Below, piece by piece: positions 35,601-43,151 of a stretch of 64,000 nucleotides of DNA (its first letter is position 1; each line of letters begins with the position of its first letter). The stretch covers positions 496,001-560,000 of the forward strand of contig NZ_CP055157.1 in assembly GCF_013367775.1 (NCBI RefSeq), given 5' to 3'. Origin of the DNA: Microbulbifer sp. YPW1. Lineage in GTDB: Bacteria; Pseudomonadota; Gammaproteobacteria; Pseudomonadales; Cellvibrionaceae. The translations under genes were made by a program, and so were the position numbers. The notes under the pieces were generated by a model. The model had not been told where the DNA came from. It ran no database searches and was given only the letters and a program-made list of their open reading frames with translations.

Positions 35601-38600
35601 GTATCTGCAGCATCAATATCACCGCTCGGTGCATCCCAGCTTTTGGTCAGTGCAATCAGCGGCTCGGTGATCTGCACTTCCACCTGGCCGTAATCCAGGC
35701 TGTTATCGGTGCCGCTTTCATCGCGCCACTCCAGCGTGGCATTGGTTGCAGGCACACCATTGATCAGAGAGTCGGTGTCATTATTGCCCGCAGTGTTCTG
35801 GACCCGAGCGGTAAACTTGAGCTCGAACGTGAAACGATTGGGATCCCGGTCTGACGAGGGATTGGTCAGTACCACGTCACCGAAGGACCACTGCACCTGA
35901 TTGTCGGAACAGATCGGCGTGACATCCCCAACATCGCTCAGATCGGGACGCTTGAAGCCGGCCGCGCTCCAGGGGGCGTCGTTGCTAAGGTCGATGGTGG
36001 GGGCATCCGCACACATCAGTCCCACGGGCAGTTCATCGGTTACCGTAAGCGCACGCAACTGGGCGACAGGCAGTTCTGCGGTAAGGGTGTATTCGATTTC
36101 CTCACCGATTTTCACCTGCTGTACGCCGCTACCCGCCAGCGGAGTTTCCGACAAGGCGGTAATGGTTTTCGGCTCGGTGGTCGGTTCACTGAAGGTCATA
36201 GATGCGGTTGCTTCGGTATCCGCATCGCCGGTTACCGGATAAATACGCGCACCGCCCAGCTCGCCACTGCCCGGGGTAACCACGGTCTGATTGCTATGGT
36301 CGTTGGCGCTGCCTTCCAGGGAATCGTAGTAGGTAACCTGTACGTTGTTCGTCAGGGTTTCAGACGGGGCAATGCGATCATCCGGATCCACGCGGTAGTA
36401 CATGTACACACTGGCGCCGGATTCGAGACGGCGCAGACCTGTGCCATCAACACCCTGGGTGTGGGAGAAGGTGATGGTGGTCGGATTACCATCGTTCATC
36501 ACGTTTCCGACAATAACCCCCTCTTCTCCGGGCTCGTCGGTGCTGCCATCGCCGTCGTTGTCGATACCGTCGCTGTCCAGGTCTTCGATAAACAGCAGGT
36601 CCGGCAGGGTATCTTCAACGGTCAGGTCGTATACCGGCGGACGAGGATGGCCGTCCGCTGCCGCTTCGCTGGTAACGGTAAGACGATAGATGTAGTCATT
36701 GGTAGTGACTGCGCCCTGATAATCATTGGTCCAGCCGGCGCCACAGGAGCCGGTACCGTTGTCGAAATCAGACGCCGCACAGATTTCCTTCACTACCTCG
36801 ATGCGGGGTTCGGTAACCACCACATCGACACGACGGATAGGTTCTTTTGGATAACCGACGGTTTCACCACCGCCATAGCTACCGAACTCGTAAGTTTCCC
36901 AATCACCGGTATTGTTATTGAAGAAAATCCCTTTGAACGAGGAGTCGAGCACATTGGCGCTGTTGAGACCATGCGCGTTGGGGGCTGCCCTATCGTTCTG
37001 CAACTTGTTGAGGATACGGCTGGTGGTGTTGATGGTGAACCACTCATCGATATCAACAATATAGGAGCCCTCATCGGGCGCACCGCTGTAACCGGAGTTC
37101 TGGTTACCGGTAAAACGCCAGCCGAAGGGAGTGAATTCGCCCAGCGGAGATGTGGTGGGGTCATTGGGCGCCTGAGTCGCACCAAAGATTTGCGGCGTCA
37201 CCAGAGGCACGGAGCTGGAAATATAGCTCTGTCCATTGGGAATCAGGTCCAGCACCTGGATATCGCGCACACCGATAAAATTGAAGCCGCGGGAATCAAA
37301 TCCGAACCAGCCGCCGGTCTGTATACGCACGGTACATTCTTCACCGATCTGCACGTGTTCTGCAGGCTTGGTCTGGCCGGAGAAAGTATCGGCTGCGGCG
37401 CGGGTTACGCCAGTTGTATTTTCATTACAGACGCCGAGATCCGGTACACCGCCATAGTTACCGGAACCGGTATCACCCGCGGTCACCTGGTCTTTTTTCA
37501 GGTTAAAACCGATACCCCGCGACCAGTGCGCATCCAGGGAGTAAAGGTTGCCACGGTCCACTTCGCCATCACTACGGACATTGTCAGCACTACCAGGGAC
37601 CGGGAACCACAAGGGATTGCCATTGGTAATCGCGGTGGGATTATTAATTGCGATGGAGGAAATACTGCGGTTACCACCGTTGGTAACCTGGTTCACACCC
37701 ACGTTGCTGGTATTCACCTGAGTCGCGGCAATGGTGAAATCACTAAGAGTGAAAATTTCGCCCACTACATCCGCGCGGAAAGTCAGGTCGTCGGCCAGAA
37801 TACCGGCGGAGTCCGTCGTCTTGTTAACCTCGAAGTTGAAGGTCGCACTACTGCCCGCTGCCAGGGCTGCATTCAACGGTGACCCCGTTGGCTGACACTG
37901 ATACACGGTGCCATCACTGGGCAATAGCATATGCATCTTGTTGACCTGGTCGGGAGCCGGGTTCACTGCCCAGACCTTGTACGGATCCGGATGCCCCATG
38001 GGACGGCCGTTGCCGTCGACACTGGTCTGAGTAATGCTGGTCTGCGCACAGCTGAAACCGGCAGGCGCGCTGCTACTGACCACGTTGATGGTCGCACCAA
38101 AGCTGACAAATACGCTGAAGTCCCGCGCTTCGTCACCGCCGCGGTTGGTCAGGGTAACGGACAACGGTGTTGTCTGAGTGCGATCGTCGGTAATGATGAA
38201 CGTAGGCTCGTTGATGTTTACATCGAGCTCTTCCGGTGCGAAATCGACCGGAGTACCGGCATCATTTGCGGCGAAGGTGTCATTCAGACCATTGCCTGTC
38301 ATGACGGACTGCAGCACACCCTGTGTATCGCACAGGGTCTTGATCTGCATGGTCAGGGTGTTATCGAGAGCAGAGAAAGGACTCAGGTCCGGGTCGGTCG
38401 GCTCCGGCCTGGCGTTCAGGTCTATGGTTGGGAGCTCCTCAAGAACGTCCAGATCTGCAGCGCGGTCAAAATACTCCTTGTCTTTCATCACCACCGCAAA
38501 GCGGATCACGATCACATCGCCGTGACGCATCAGACCGGTGCTTTCCTCTGCCTGGTCGGCATCGGGGTCCGTAGTGCTGCTGGTCAGTTTAAATTGCGGG

Positions 38601-40321
38601 TTGGAGTTATTGAGATACTCGCTTTCACTACCGGATGTACCGGGAATGGGACCATTGGCATTCACCCACTCCAGGGTGTCTACACGCCCGTCATAACTTC
38701 CATAGAGAGAAAACGCATTTTCCATGGTGGGTTCAAAGCTCGGATCCACCACGTATTCGCTGGGCAACTCGTCATTCAGGTGCCAGGTCATGCTCGGGTC
38801 AAACCAGACGGTGCCACGGCCTTCATTGCGCAGGGTAATGGTCATCAGACCCCGGGTGCCCACAGCACCACTACCGGTAATACCGGTCAGCTGTCGCTCA
38901 ACGCGCAGGGCATTGGTGCCGCCGTTCAGGCCGTAATAGGTATCCAGCAATGCCGTTTCTTCCTGCCCGGAGGGGATTCCACCGGGCGGCGTCTGCACAG
39001 CACAGCCGAACTGAACATCTTCAAAACTGTTGGTCAAACGAGCGTTCGTACAAGAGCCATCATCATGGATCTTGCCAACCACATAGAGATTGATGTTGCC
39101 ACCCGTGCGGATATCGATGGCATCGGTGGAGGTTCCCGGAACCACGGAGTTCACGGTGTTCGCATAAGGAGTTGGTATATCGTCGTTATGTCCAAAGGGG
39201 GCATCCAGATCCCAGTCGCTCAAAATCGTTCCCGTGACGGCATCAGTGGGCACACAACTTGAGCCACCCGGTAGAGTACCGTTCTGGGCGGCAATCGCAT
39301 TGGCATCCGCAGCGGATGGACACACGTAATTCGCGTCCATCACGTTGGCATTACTTAGCAGGTCATCAATGCGCAGATCCTGCAGTGGCGCATCACCGGT
39401 GTTTCGGATATTGATACGCCAGACGATGTCGTCGTCGTTGTGCCCGAAAACCTGGTCACTGCGGCTACCTTCGCGCTGGCCACTGTCGTAGTTCCAGCCC
39501 TGCTTATTGAGGGCTATACCCGGCTCGCGGATATCAACGCTCGCGCTGTGCTGGCCGTCAGGGCGGGCATAATCCTGCCAGAAATCCGTGGGATAATTAC
39601 TCGGGTCCTCTGACCCAGAGCAACGGTTGCCACCACAGCCGTCATACCAGGTATTGTCATCGCGGAAGTTTTCGCGCAGCCCTGGGTTATCAGTACAGCC
39701 ATCCGCCATGGTGTAGCTGATGGTAGCGGTAGCCTGGGGATTCGTACCGAAGAGGGACTCTGGGCTGTTGGTTGGTGCGCGATGTACCGGGATGCGCAGC
39801 GTAACGGTATTTCCTGGAGGCAAGTCCGACATGCCGTTGACGGAAATGGTACTGGTACCACTGAGCGTACCGCCCAATGGAAGTGTTGCGGCCACACCGG
39901 TGTAAAGCTCAAGGCCGTTATCCAGAGCAAGAGTCAGACCACTGGAGTTACTGAAATCGAGTGAAGGGTTTGACGAGCCGTAATCAGAATTACGGCGAGT
40001 CTGGGTTCGCGTATCACCAGAAATGGTAACCACACGCGTTTCGTAAGGCTGGTCGCCATCGGCGGCATTGGTGCCCTGCCGGTAGGGGTTGGTAATCTGC
40101 ACCTCTACGTAGCCATAGCTACAAAACTCACAGTAGCTGTTTTGTACAGTCACCAGATTGGTAGGCGGGTTCTGCTGTCCCACCACACACATGCTGCCAT
40201 ACGCAGCGAATGCCTGCCCTGAAGCTAGCAGTAATGCAACTGACAGCAGCCACCGCACTGAATACTTCAGTGCCGCTAGTGCATTTCTGAATGATTTTCG
40301 CCCAGTTACTTCAGACTTCAT
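26615..40321 (-). CDS. Giant secreted DUF11-repeat protein (4568 residues)
   Basis: This single gene spans 13.7 kb. I chose the ATG at 40321 because it starts a proper signal peptide (about 39 residues, basic then LLSVALLLASGQAFA); the longer frame from 40483 adds 54 residues with no export features. A short N-terminal domain contains CEFCSYGYVEVQITNP. From about residue 270 to 3920 there are roughly 21 DUF11-type Ig-like repeats, recognisable by phrases such as GDTLDYTITITN, NVVVTDELPAGL and NTGTAPAYDI. Then come SdrD_B/Cna-like domains at about 3925-4030 and 4350-4440 (GKVYDDKNLNGYQDSGEGG), one more DUF11 unit near 4220, and a degenerate OmpA-like C-terminus (about 4453-4530, AVFEPGSTELRPQ). 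A DSDGIDNDGDG stretch resembles a calcium-binding loop. There is no LPXTG or type I secretion tail. A long periplasm-spanning or surface fibre is inferred. Confidence 0.8.
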   Translation of the reverse strand: MKSEVTGRKSFRNALAALKYSVRWLLSVALLLASGQAFAAYGSMCVVGQQNPPTNLVTVQNSYCEFCSYGYVEVQITNPYRQGTNAADGDQPYETRVVTISGDTRTQTRRNSDYGSSNPSLDFSNSSGLTLALDNGLELYTGVAATLPLGGTLSGTSTISVNGMSDLPPGNTVTLRIPVHRAPTNSPESLFGTNPQATATISYTMADGCTDNPGLRENFRDDNTWYDGCGGNRCSGSEDPSNYPTDFWQDYARPDGQHSASVDIREPGIALNKQGWNYDSGQREGSRSDQVFGHNDDDIVWRINIRNTGDAPLQDLRIDDLLSNANVMDANYVCPSAADANAIAAQNGTLPGGSSCVPTDAVTGTILSDWDLDAPFGHNDDIPTPYANTVNSVVPGTSTDAIDIRTGGNINLYVVGKIHDDGSCTNARLTNSFEDVQFGCAVQTPPGGIPSGQEETALLDTYYGLNGGTNALRVERQLTGITGSGAVGTRGLMTITLRNEGRGTVWFDPSMTWHLNDELPSEYVVDPSFEPTMENAFSLYGSYDGRVDTLEWVNANGPIPGTSGSESEYLNNSNPQFKLTSSTTDPDADQAEESTGLMRHGDVIVIRFAVVMKDKEYFDRAADLDVLEELPTIDLNARPEPTDPDLSPFSALDNTLTMQIKTLCDTQGVLQSVMTGNGLNDTFAANDAGTPVDFAPEELDVNINEPTFIITDDRTQTTPLSVTLTNRGGDEARDFSVFVSFGATINVVSSSAPAGFSCAQTSITQTSVDGNGRPMGHPDPYKVWAVNPAPDQVNKMHMLLPSDGTVYQCQPTGSPLNAALAAGSSATFNFEVNKTTDSAGILADDLTFRADVVGEIFTLSDFTIAATQVNTSNVGVNQVTNGGNRSISSIAINNPTAITNGNPLWFPVPGSADNVRSDGEVDRGNLYSLDAHWSRGIGFNLKKDQVTAGDTGSGNYGGVPDLGVCNENTTGVTRAAADTFSGQTKPAEHVQIGEECTVRIQTGGWFGFDSRGFNFIGVRDIQVLDLIPNGQSYISSSVPLVTPQIFGATQAPNDPTTSPLGEFTPFGWRFTGNQNSGYSGAPDEGSYIVDIDEWFTINTTSRILNKLQNDRAAPNAHGLNSANVLDSSFKGIFFNNNTGDWETYEFGSYGGGETVGYPKEPIRRVDVVVTEPRIEVVKEICAASDFDNGTGSCGAGWTNDYQGAVTTNDYIYRLTVTSEAAADGHPRPPVYDLTVEDTLPDLLFIEDLDSDGIDNDGDGSTDEPGEEGVIVGNVMNDGNPTTITFSHTQGVDGTGLRRLESGASVYMYYRVDPDDRIAPSETLTNNVQVTYYDSLEGSANDHSNQTVVTPGSGELGGARIYPVTGDADTEATASMTFSEPTTEPKTITALSETPLAGSGVQQVKIGEEIEYTLTAELPVAQLRALTVTDELPVGLMCADAPTIDLSNDAPWSAAGFKRPDLSDVGDVTPICSDNQVQWSFGDVVLTNPSSDRDPNRFTFELKFTARVQNTAGNNDTDSLINGVPATNATLEWRDESGTDNSLDYGQVEVQITEPLIALTKSWDAPSGDIDAADTIIITLIATNNGTANAYNLRILDDLLDSEMTFVPGSVGGANVPDSVDTTTFGANQPVFVWNPENPLAPGDSREFTFEVTVDDTAQPHQQLENTAEAVWTSLPGQGTALNPAGQIGVDGAADGQRIGALPHADDAINDYETNSETVDATVAGLAFLKEDVTENGNTPESRAIGAHRTFRLDISLPEGVTENVVVTDTMSAGYAIADPAHGYEIRCEYDSTIRTINDQAPDAACGQFAGALPQNGDTGVLSWNIGKVETETEDDTGDGATNAIDPVIHIYYVARIENTGSVVAGTALSNSAELNYLNAPSALSDDVGPVEVAEPQLTVTKTASATSAVSGDTLDYTITITNDTGANVSTAYDVNIADLLPEQLRLDSATVNGADYMPGTRADGAFVWGRENGDNSLDIAPGDSLTLIYNTTVLSAFGSEIENIVHVDWTSLDHGVPGQDSYPGVYQRHGEGCPDTVAPNEYCTFTNETVATQDSTDFSKTAVSDAWGAADRARIGDTVQYTLNLFIQPGITRNVVVTDELPAGLELVSVDNIDCGINGFTCSQAPVEPTTGATGTLQWQLGDIDAQSDSTPPFTIVYTAVVLDDETVFPAGSGEIERANSAELTYDGATALLQDQASIWVVQPNITDLQKIDSRSGVTSPYTVVDIANEVMNFRLQAQNTGGAPAYGMVIADTLNIDPANPEFDETSVNVTQVLINNVAANYTHTVNAGIIEFTLSDVVPEGATIQIDYEVGLNINIPSGHTWYNRFHIDNYVSNDIDSTSSRLYEGTAPACESALSANCFQLMTSVANPEDLTLQLMEPSDGRAPIGEPVSYRITVPASPIASSSLADVKVENTLQGRDTVIVLDTVTIAGEPVTVPDGEVFTIDVGDIPPNEVREIVFTGWIANVDAAQSGQTYDISATYTYDEAGVVTEMGGGSATLTIVEPELALTQSAVNQSGNPEPVAGDIYHFSLALAEQGANGSTAYDLSVLEELSTGWAYEAGSATFNGAAIAEPVITGDGINTAQSLNWDAVANTDIPAGETRTLEFDVRVLDSVLAGQELTGSTSVQWTSQAGAPQHVERDGSDMPDPAALNNYFLGPEQLPPLAINNTATLEKNVISETAPLNDGELRIGDLVTYELRLGAQRGTLPNAIVTDTLPEGMVFVDTVSIAADGMTYDLGQEPMAEAAGEIIWNFGSLVNTAGDELVITYRTRVQRDVLPLNAASIEMRNAASFQFDTAAGPSTPLLAEQVLNLLQPDLEFALTATPDGTVALTPDQTITFTATVTNNGTAPAYDIVLRDVIPVGMRKAGVDTVSVNGSTTNPLQPTFDAATGETVWNFVNEIPAGGVLEVVYRVTTDSDLAAGLQIGNNAYIEWYYSFGESEIPEGAVLDNRQPYGPSDAVSVLFSTPDAEPLQIAVEPTTREQASIGEPFVYRLTIPAVGALHDVAIQMDLADSGIDPVDLAFVEAAQVSGNIPFNPQGSVDGGLLTIVDNTSGIDIEAGSEAVIDVTLRLRDTAQNQFGNSFSSRASYSYSYANDDPDAGRGMGEVSEYSAPIEIVEPYELVMTKTGDAQIQSGLAGRFTLDVHNRGTGPAWDLTLRDFLPSTEQGGMCETPPANFAASVVDAGGNAVATLSEGSDFSVVFDAENCTLTVTTAGANAVLPADHHLQFAYDAWLDENTVDGTALDNVAGAERWYSWDSNGPDARVYERTYAADPPDGTPSVEDHEDVFTVIAAVPSVVFEKVVENITSGDSPATTATPGDVLQYTVTLRNLSDLDVENIAITDELDRLNAPALFAAGTLQLLSAPAAGDSTATNANGGINGSGLVDVRNITLGAAGSGSEEVQLVYQVQLINVIDSASAVLNQAQVELPGQPLIDSDDPNINGAADPQVAGDEDPTRVIIESAPVFKVEKTSEDLTGEPDSLMPGDTLRYTIRVENTGNENMLEASLRDQVPANTVYVAGSTTLNGVALDDIDGSTPLAQTLVIQSPDAEEGQLLADPDASGSQAAIITFDVTINDVNDGTVISNQGFANGLGAGGENTAVDEQPSDDPTTEVVDDPTIDIVGNVPLLRVQKTVELAVDNLTSGIVDPEDVLRYTITISNMGGKDATEVRLVDLVPDNTTYVADSTTLNGLAVADNGGESPLVAGLPVSSDDLTPPMPAEGEGVITTAQSATIVFDVMVNADTERGTIISNQGSVYSVELPLTLSDADGNSSNGAQPTEVVVGDAQQLSITKEVAVVGGGAAESGKVLEYIVRVTNISAVPASLVSIYDDLLTAGEGVLTYVEDSARLNGQPDGVMVDGSLITVDYSTNYGDLEPSETITLRFEAKLGENLAMGYTVLNTAQVKWNDPPVYNEATVAIDIGGTPGIANLSGYLWHDVNFSETADSEERLLSNWTVDLYFNNAFLETVQSDENGYFQFAGLVPNMDGAEMAGANYELRYSAPNAVESTASLGIASSDFTNGPQQIREIYIGSGANPQNLNLPITPNGVIYDSVVRGPIAGARVRMLQASSGQALPDSCFEDPAQQDQVTLPGGYYKFDLNFSSAACAVNADYLIEVEVPNEDYMSGPSQIIPPQTGTETGAFDVSACLGSASDLIPGTPNHCEIQLSELPPPIDMDARSSETDYYLRLNLDDTNQPGSSQLYNNHIALDPLLEGALALTKTSAMTNVTRSQLVPYTITFTNTMAVPLTDLQLVDYFPAGFKYVAGSANLDGVPVEPEVNGLQLQWPHLRAEGEQTRTLKLLLVVGSGVGEGKYVNRARMFNELSGQQASGEASATVRVVPDPTFDCTDVIGKVYDDKNLNGYQDSGEGGVPGARVVTAQGLRATTDAHGRFHITCAAVPNPDRGSNFVLKLDDRSLPSGYRLTTENPRVERATRGKMLEFNFGTSLHRVVRLDLAEAVFEPGSTELRPQWHSRTELLLEKLQDAPSVLRLSYLAENEDPALVDARLETIKARIAEDWAALDCCYPLNIETEIFWRRGAPPSRGGLLDGLKRSVDRALGNDGDQGGFH

Positions 40322-40578
40322 CGCGTTCCGCTGCCAGTCAAAAATTTGAATTTGCCAACTGCCGCACAGGCGGCACCACCGGAGGAGGACCCGGTCGCGG
40401 AACTTTATTTCAAGGGGGGAGTCGGCGCCGTGAAGCAAGTCATACTTGCGCGCCAGGGAGGGAACTTTTTCTACGTTTGCCAAACAGTTCTCAAGTAAAG
40501 CTAAGGTACTTTCTTAAGAGCTGCAATGAGCTACCCACTACTCCAGAAATTCCGGAGCAGTGGGCTAAGCCGGCCGAC
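40322..40578 (-). other. 257-base gap between the AgmX/PglI-like gene and the giant DUF11 gene
   Basis: No separate gene is seen. At 40534-40564, just after the upstream stop, an 11-base stem (CCCACTRCTCC with GGAGTAGTGGG on the transcribed strand, one G-U pair) closes a nine-base loop. No U-tract follows. The gap may hold a processing or attenuation hairpin and an internal promoter, allowing the giant pair to be expressed at a different level from the motor genes. This is inferred from size and structure only. Confidence 0.5.
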
Positions 40579-41958
40579 TTACGCTGCGGGCAGGAAGTCG
40601 ATCGGGTACAGGATGGTGATGGTTGGAACACCTTCCTTGGGACCGAAGTTGAACCGCTTCACGCGGGCAACAATCTTGCTGTCCAGGGTGGGCGAGTCCA
40701 TATCACTGTTTTCAACTTGTGCCAGTGATACAGAACCATCCGGCTCGATGGTGATCTTGAGGACCATCTTGCCCTGGAGGGCCGGGTTGTTACGCAGTTC
40801 GCGATTGTAGATCCGGTAGAGCGCCGACTTGTAACGGTCGAATACGATCTGGATCTCTTCGTCGGTACGGGATGGACCCATGCCGTCGCTGAGCGGACGC
40901 TCTTCGCCGGCGAAGTCACCCTCGGTGCCGATACCACTGGATACCCGCGAGAAGCTGACCCCATCCAGCGCGGTACCTACACCACCGGCGTTGCGGCTGA
41001 GAGCGGCGGTATTGATACCGTCCGACCCGGATTTCGCCGCGGCGGTGATGAGTGAACGCTGACTGCGGTTTTCCTTCTTGCCTGCGGTACTCAACTGAGT
41101 CTGCTGGCCGAGACGCTGGTCGAGGTCATCCTGGATGAGATCCTGGAAGTTGTCCTTGAAGGCCAGTACCCCGGCGCGCTCAACCTTTTTACGAACCTGC
41201 TTCTTCTCAACATTGGAGGGCTTGGGTTCTTCCTTCGCCACTTCCTGCTTCGGTTTCTCAGGCTCTTTCTTTTTCTCTTCCGGCTTCTTCACCACCTGCT
41301 CGGGCGGAGGCTTGGGCTTGGTCTTTTTCTCCAGCACCAGCTTGGCCAGGCGCTCGGGGACCTCTACCACCTCGTTTTCATCAGGCTCGGGCAGCTGCCA
41401 CATATGGATGCCGAAGCCCAGGAAGAAGGCCAGCAACAAGCACGCGAGCACGCTGAGGCGGAAGCGCCGCTCATCATCGCCGTTGGTACTCCAGGGCATG
41501 ATGGCTTCGCGGAAGGCGTTGTCGCCCAGCTCGCGAGTCACTTCGTACTCGTAGTGGACATCCTCTTCCGCCTGACGGATCTCCCGGAACTCGGCATCCA
41601 GGTCGAAAAGGTCATCCCGGCAGTCTTCCATCTGGTCTTGGAGCTTGCGCTTGCGCTCAAGCAACAGGTCCAGATTGGCGTGGTAGATACTGACGGTTTT
41701 CTGCAGGCGGTGGATCAGCGCCTTGGAAGCATCCTGCTTGTAGTGCTCCGCCCAGAAGAGATCACCGGCACCGGCATCTTCGAGTTTTCCGAGACGTTCG
41801 GAAATCTCATCGAGCAGCTGGTGCTTGGCTTCATCTTCGCGCAGCGACTCAAGCTTGCCATCAACCTGGCTGCTCTCGTCCTCGAGCGCAGCCAACTGCT
41901 GGCGTACAGCTTCCTGCTTTGCTGTCAGTGCCTGTTTTTGTTGATGAAAATTATTCAC
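40579..41958 (-). CDS. Transmembrane protein with AgmX/PglI (TonB-like) C-terminal domain
   Basis: In the 459-residue protein, residues 1-150 are a cytoplasmic coiled coil (QALTAKQEAVRQQLAALEDE onward). A single TM lies at about 167-188 and is followed by a Pro/Lys/Glu-rich periplasmic spacer at about 210-260 (KTKPKPPPEQVVKKPEEKKK), as in TonB. A Ser/Gly-rich linker leads to the AgmX/PglI domain at about 365-459 (DRYKSALYRIYNRELRNNP, ending ILYPIDFLP). In Myxococcus such proteins (GltG and GltJ/AgmX) reach across the periplasm from the Agl motor. It follows the second exbD by nine bases. It is the likely force-transmitting arm of the channel complex encoded upstream. A dedicated TonB for the downstream barrel is an alternative. 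Confidence 0.85.
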   Translation of the reverse strand: MNNFHQQKQALTAKQEAVRQQLAALEDESSQVDGKLESLREDEAKHQLLDEISERLGKLEDAGAGDLFWAEHYKQDASKALIHRLQKTVSIYHANLDLLLERKRKLQDQMEDCRDDLFDLDAEFREIRQAEEDVHYEYEVTRELGDNAFREAIMPWSTNGDDERRFRLSVLACLLLAFFLGFGIHMWQLPEPDENEVVEVPERLAKLVLEKKTKPKPPPEQVVKKPEEKKKEPEKPKQEVAKEEPKPSNVEKKQVRKKVERAGVLAFKDNFQDLIQDDLDQRLGQQTQLSTAGKKENRSQRSLITAAAKSGSDGINTAALSRNAGGVGTALDGVSFSRVSSGIGTEGDFAGEERPLSDGMGPSRTDEEIQIVFDRYKSALYRIYNRELRNNPALQGKMVLKITIEPDGSVSLAQVENSDMDSPTLDSKIVARVKRFNFGPKEGVPTITILYPIDFLPAA

Positions 41959-41967
41959 AAAGGCTCA

Positions 41968-42543
41968 CTAACTCTGAGATGCTTTTTGAATCACCGCCAG
42001 GGAAATTCGCGTGTATCCAGCATTGGTACAGCTGGACATGACCTTTTTCAGCACACTGAAGGGCACTGTACGGTCTGCCAGAATGTTCACTTCCGGGGGC
42101 TCGGCGAGCAGCTCTGCCACCTCTTCGGTGACATCTTCACCGGCAGCGGCGCGCTCGGCCAGTGCGGCCTTGGCCTCTTCCAGTTCGGTGTCCGCCATGG
42201 TGATCGCCTTACCCACCGCTTCGATCATGCCCTGCTGAATAGCCTCTACTACCAGGTCTTCACTCTGGTAGAGGTCTTCAGTCTTCATGATCGGCTTGGT
42301 TTCGATCAGTACTTCGTCGTGGGTCACCATCAAGGTGACGGTCTCCCGCGGCTTGGATTCCACTACCGAGTCCGGCAAGGTGATGACCTTGGGCGCTTCG
42401 ATGGCTTCATTGCTGGAACTGTTGGTCAGCAGGAAGAACACCAGAATGGTGAATACATCCATCAGCGAGGTCAGGTTCATACCCGGCGTCTTGCGCTTGC
42501 GGCTGCGCGCCATGCGCTTCATGCGTCTGCTTTCACGTTTCAT
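41968..42543 (-). CDS. ExbD/TolR-like proton-channel subunit (second copy, Asp present)
   Basis: The 191-residue inner-membrane protein has a strongly basic cytoplasmic N-terminus and one TM at about 24-42. The TM begins NLTSLMDVFTILVFFLL, where D29 is the conserved proton-translocating Asp of ExbD/TolR. The periplasmic domain includes an acidic Ala/Glu-rich insertion (about residues 115-150) before the usual fold (VNILADRTVPFSVLKKVM). It overlaps the first exbD by four bases (ATGA). Together with exbB and the AgmX-like gene it forms a complete TolQRA/ExbBD-TonB-type energy module. In Myxococcus the comparable proteins are AglQ and AglS. Confidence 0.9.
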   Translation of the reverse strand: MKRESRRMKRMARSRKRKTPGMNLTSLMDVFTILVFFLLTNSSSNEAIEAPKVITLPDSVVESKPRETVTLMVTHDEVLIETKPIMKTEDLYQSEDLVVEAIQQGMIEAVGKAITMADTELEEAKAALAERAAAGEDVTEEVAELLAEPPEVNILADRTVPFSVLKKVMSSCTNAGYTRISLAVIQKASQS

Positions 42544-43151
42544 GGCGCATCCCCCAGGGAAATATCGGGAAAGAGTTCCAGTGTTTCCGGCTTGGCTTCG
42601 GGATCCGGCTGCGCGCCCTCTTCCAGTTTTGGCATGACCTGGGCGCTACGCACCGCATCCATAACGCCAACCAGATGCTCATAGGCCACATCGGGCTCCA
42701 TCAGCAACGTGGAATCGGTTTTATCCGGATAGGTTTCCTTGATACGCAACAGCTGCTCGCGAAGCTGGGCCAGATCATAGATCTCCTCGGTGGGAGGAAT
42801 GATCGGCAGACCATTTTCATCTACCGGCACTTCACCTGCGGCCTCGCCGTCAGCAGGAGCTTCAGCACCCGCCTCTGCACCACTCTGTTGATTCAGGTTG
42901 GGAAAACGCGCGATCACTTTTGAGCCATCGCTGATTTCCAATGCTGTTTTGCGAACGACCACTTCCAGGGTCACTCCGGGGTCTTCCGCTCCGCCCCCGG
43001 CACCGGTGGGCATGTTGAGCTCCAGGATGGTGACCCGGGAAAACACTGCGGAAACCAGCAGAAACGGTACCAGTACCACCATCAGGTTAAGGAAGGCGGT
43101 AATGTCCAGTTCCGGGGTTTCTTTTGTTCTACCGTGACGCCTGCTTCTCAT
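42540..43151 (-). CDS. ExbD/TolR-like subunit (first copy, channel Asp replaced by Asn)
   Basis: The 203-residue protein has a short basic N-terminus and one TM. The TM start reads ELDITAFLNLMVVLVPFLL. Aligned without gaps to the ExbD motif VTPFIDVMLVLL, the essential Asp position is N22; the only nearby acid is D16, at the membrane edge. The periplasmic part carries an acidic Ala/Gly-rich insertion (about 90-110) and the stretch ELNMPTGAGGGAEDPG. It overlaps exbB by one base (TAATG) and the next exbD by four. It may be a structural partner of the Asp-bearing copy in a hetero-oligomer. Family membership is sure; loss of proton transfer is inferred. Confidence 0.87.
   Translation of the reverse strand: MRSRRHGRTKETPELDITAFLNLMVVLVPFLLVSAVFSRVTILELNMPTGAGGGAEDPGVTLEVVVRKTALEISDGSKVIARFPNLNQQSGAEAGAEAPADGEAAGEVPVDENGLPIIPPTEEIYDLAQLREQLLRIKETYPDKTDSTLLMEPDVAYEHLVGVMDAVRSAQVMPKLEEGAQPDPEAKPETLELFPDISLGDAP

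Noticed and set aside
26615..40321. Repeat-rich region as a CRISPR array or as several separate genes
   Set aside because: The repeats are diverged protein domains of over 100 codons in one unbroken frame. There are no short identical spaced repeats and no internal stops.
40322..40440. Sigma-54 promoter before the giant gene (TGGCGC ... TTGC)
   Set aside because: The spacing between the GG and GC elements is too long for a -24/-12 promoter.
40322..40483. N-terminal 54-residue extension of the giant protein
   Set aside because: The extension lacks export features and would bury the clear signal peptide that starts at 40321.
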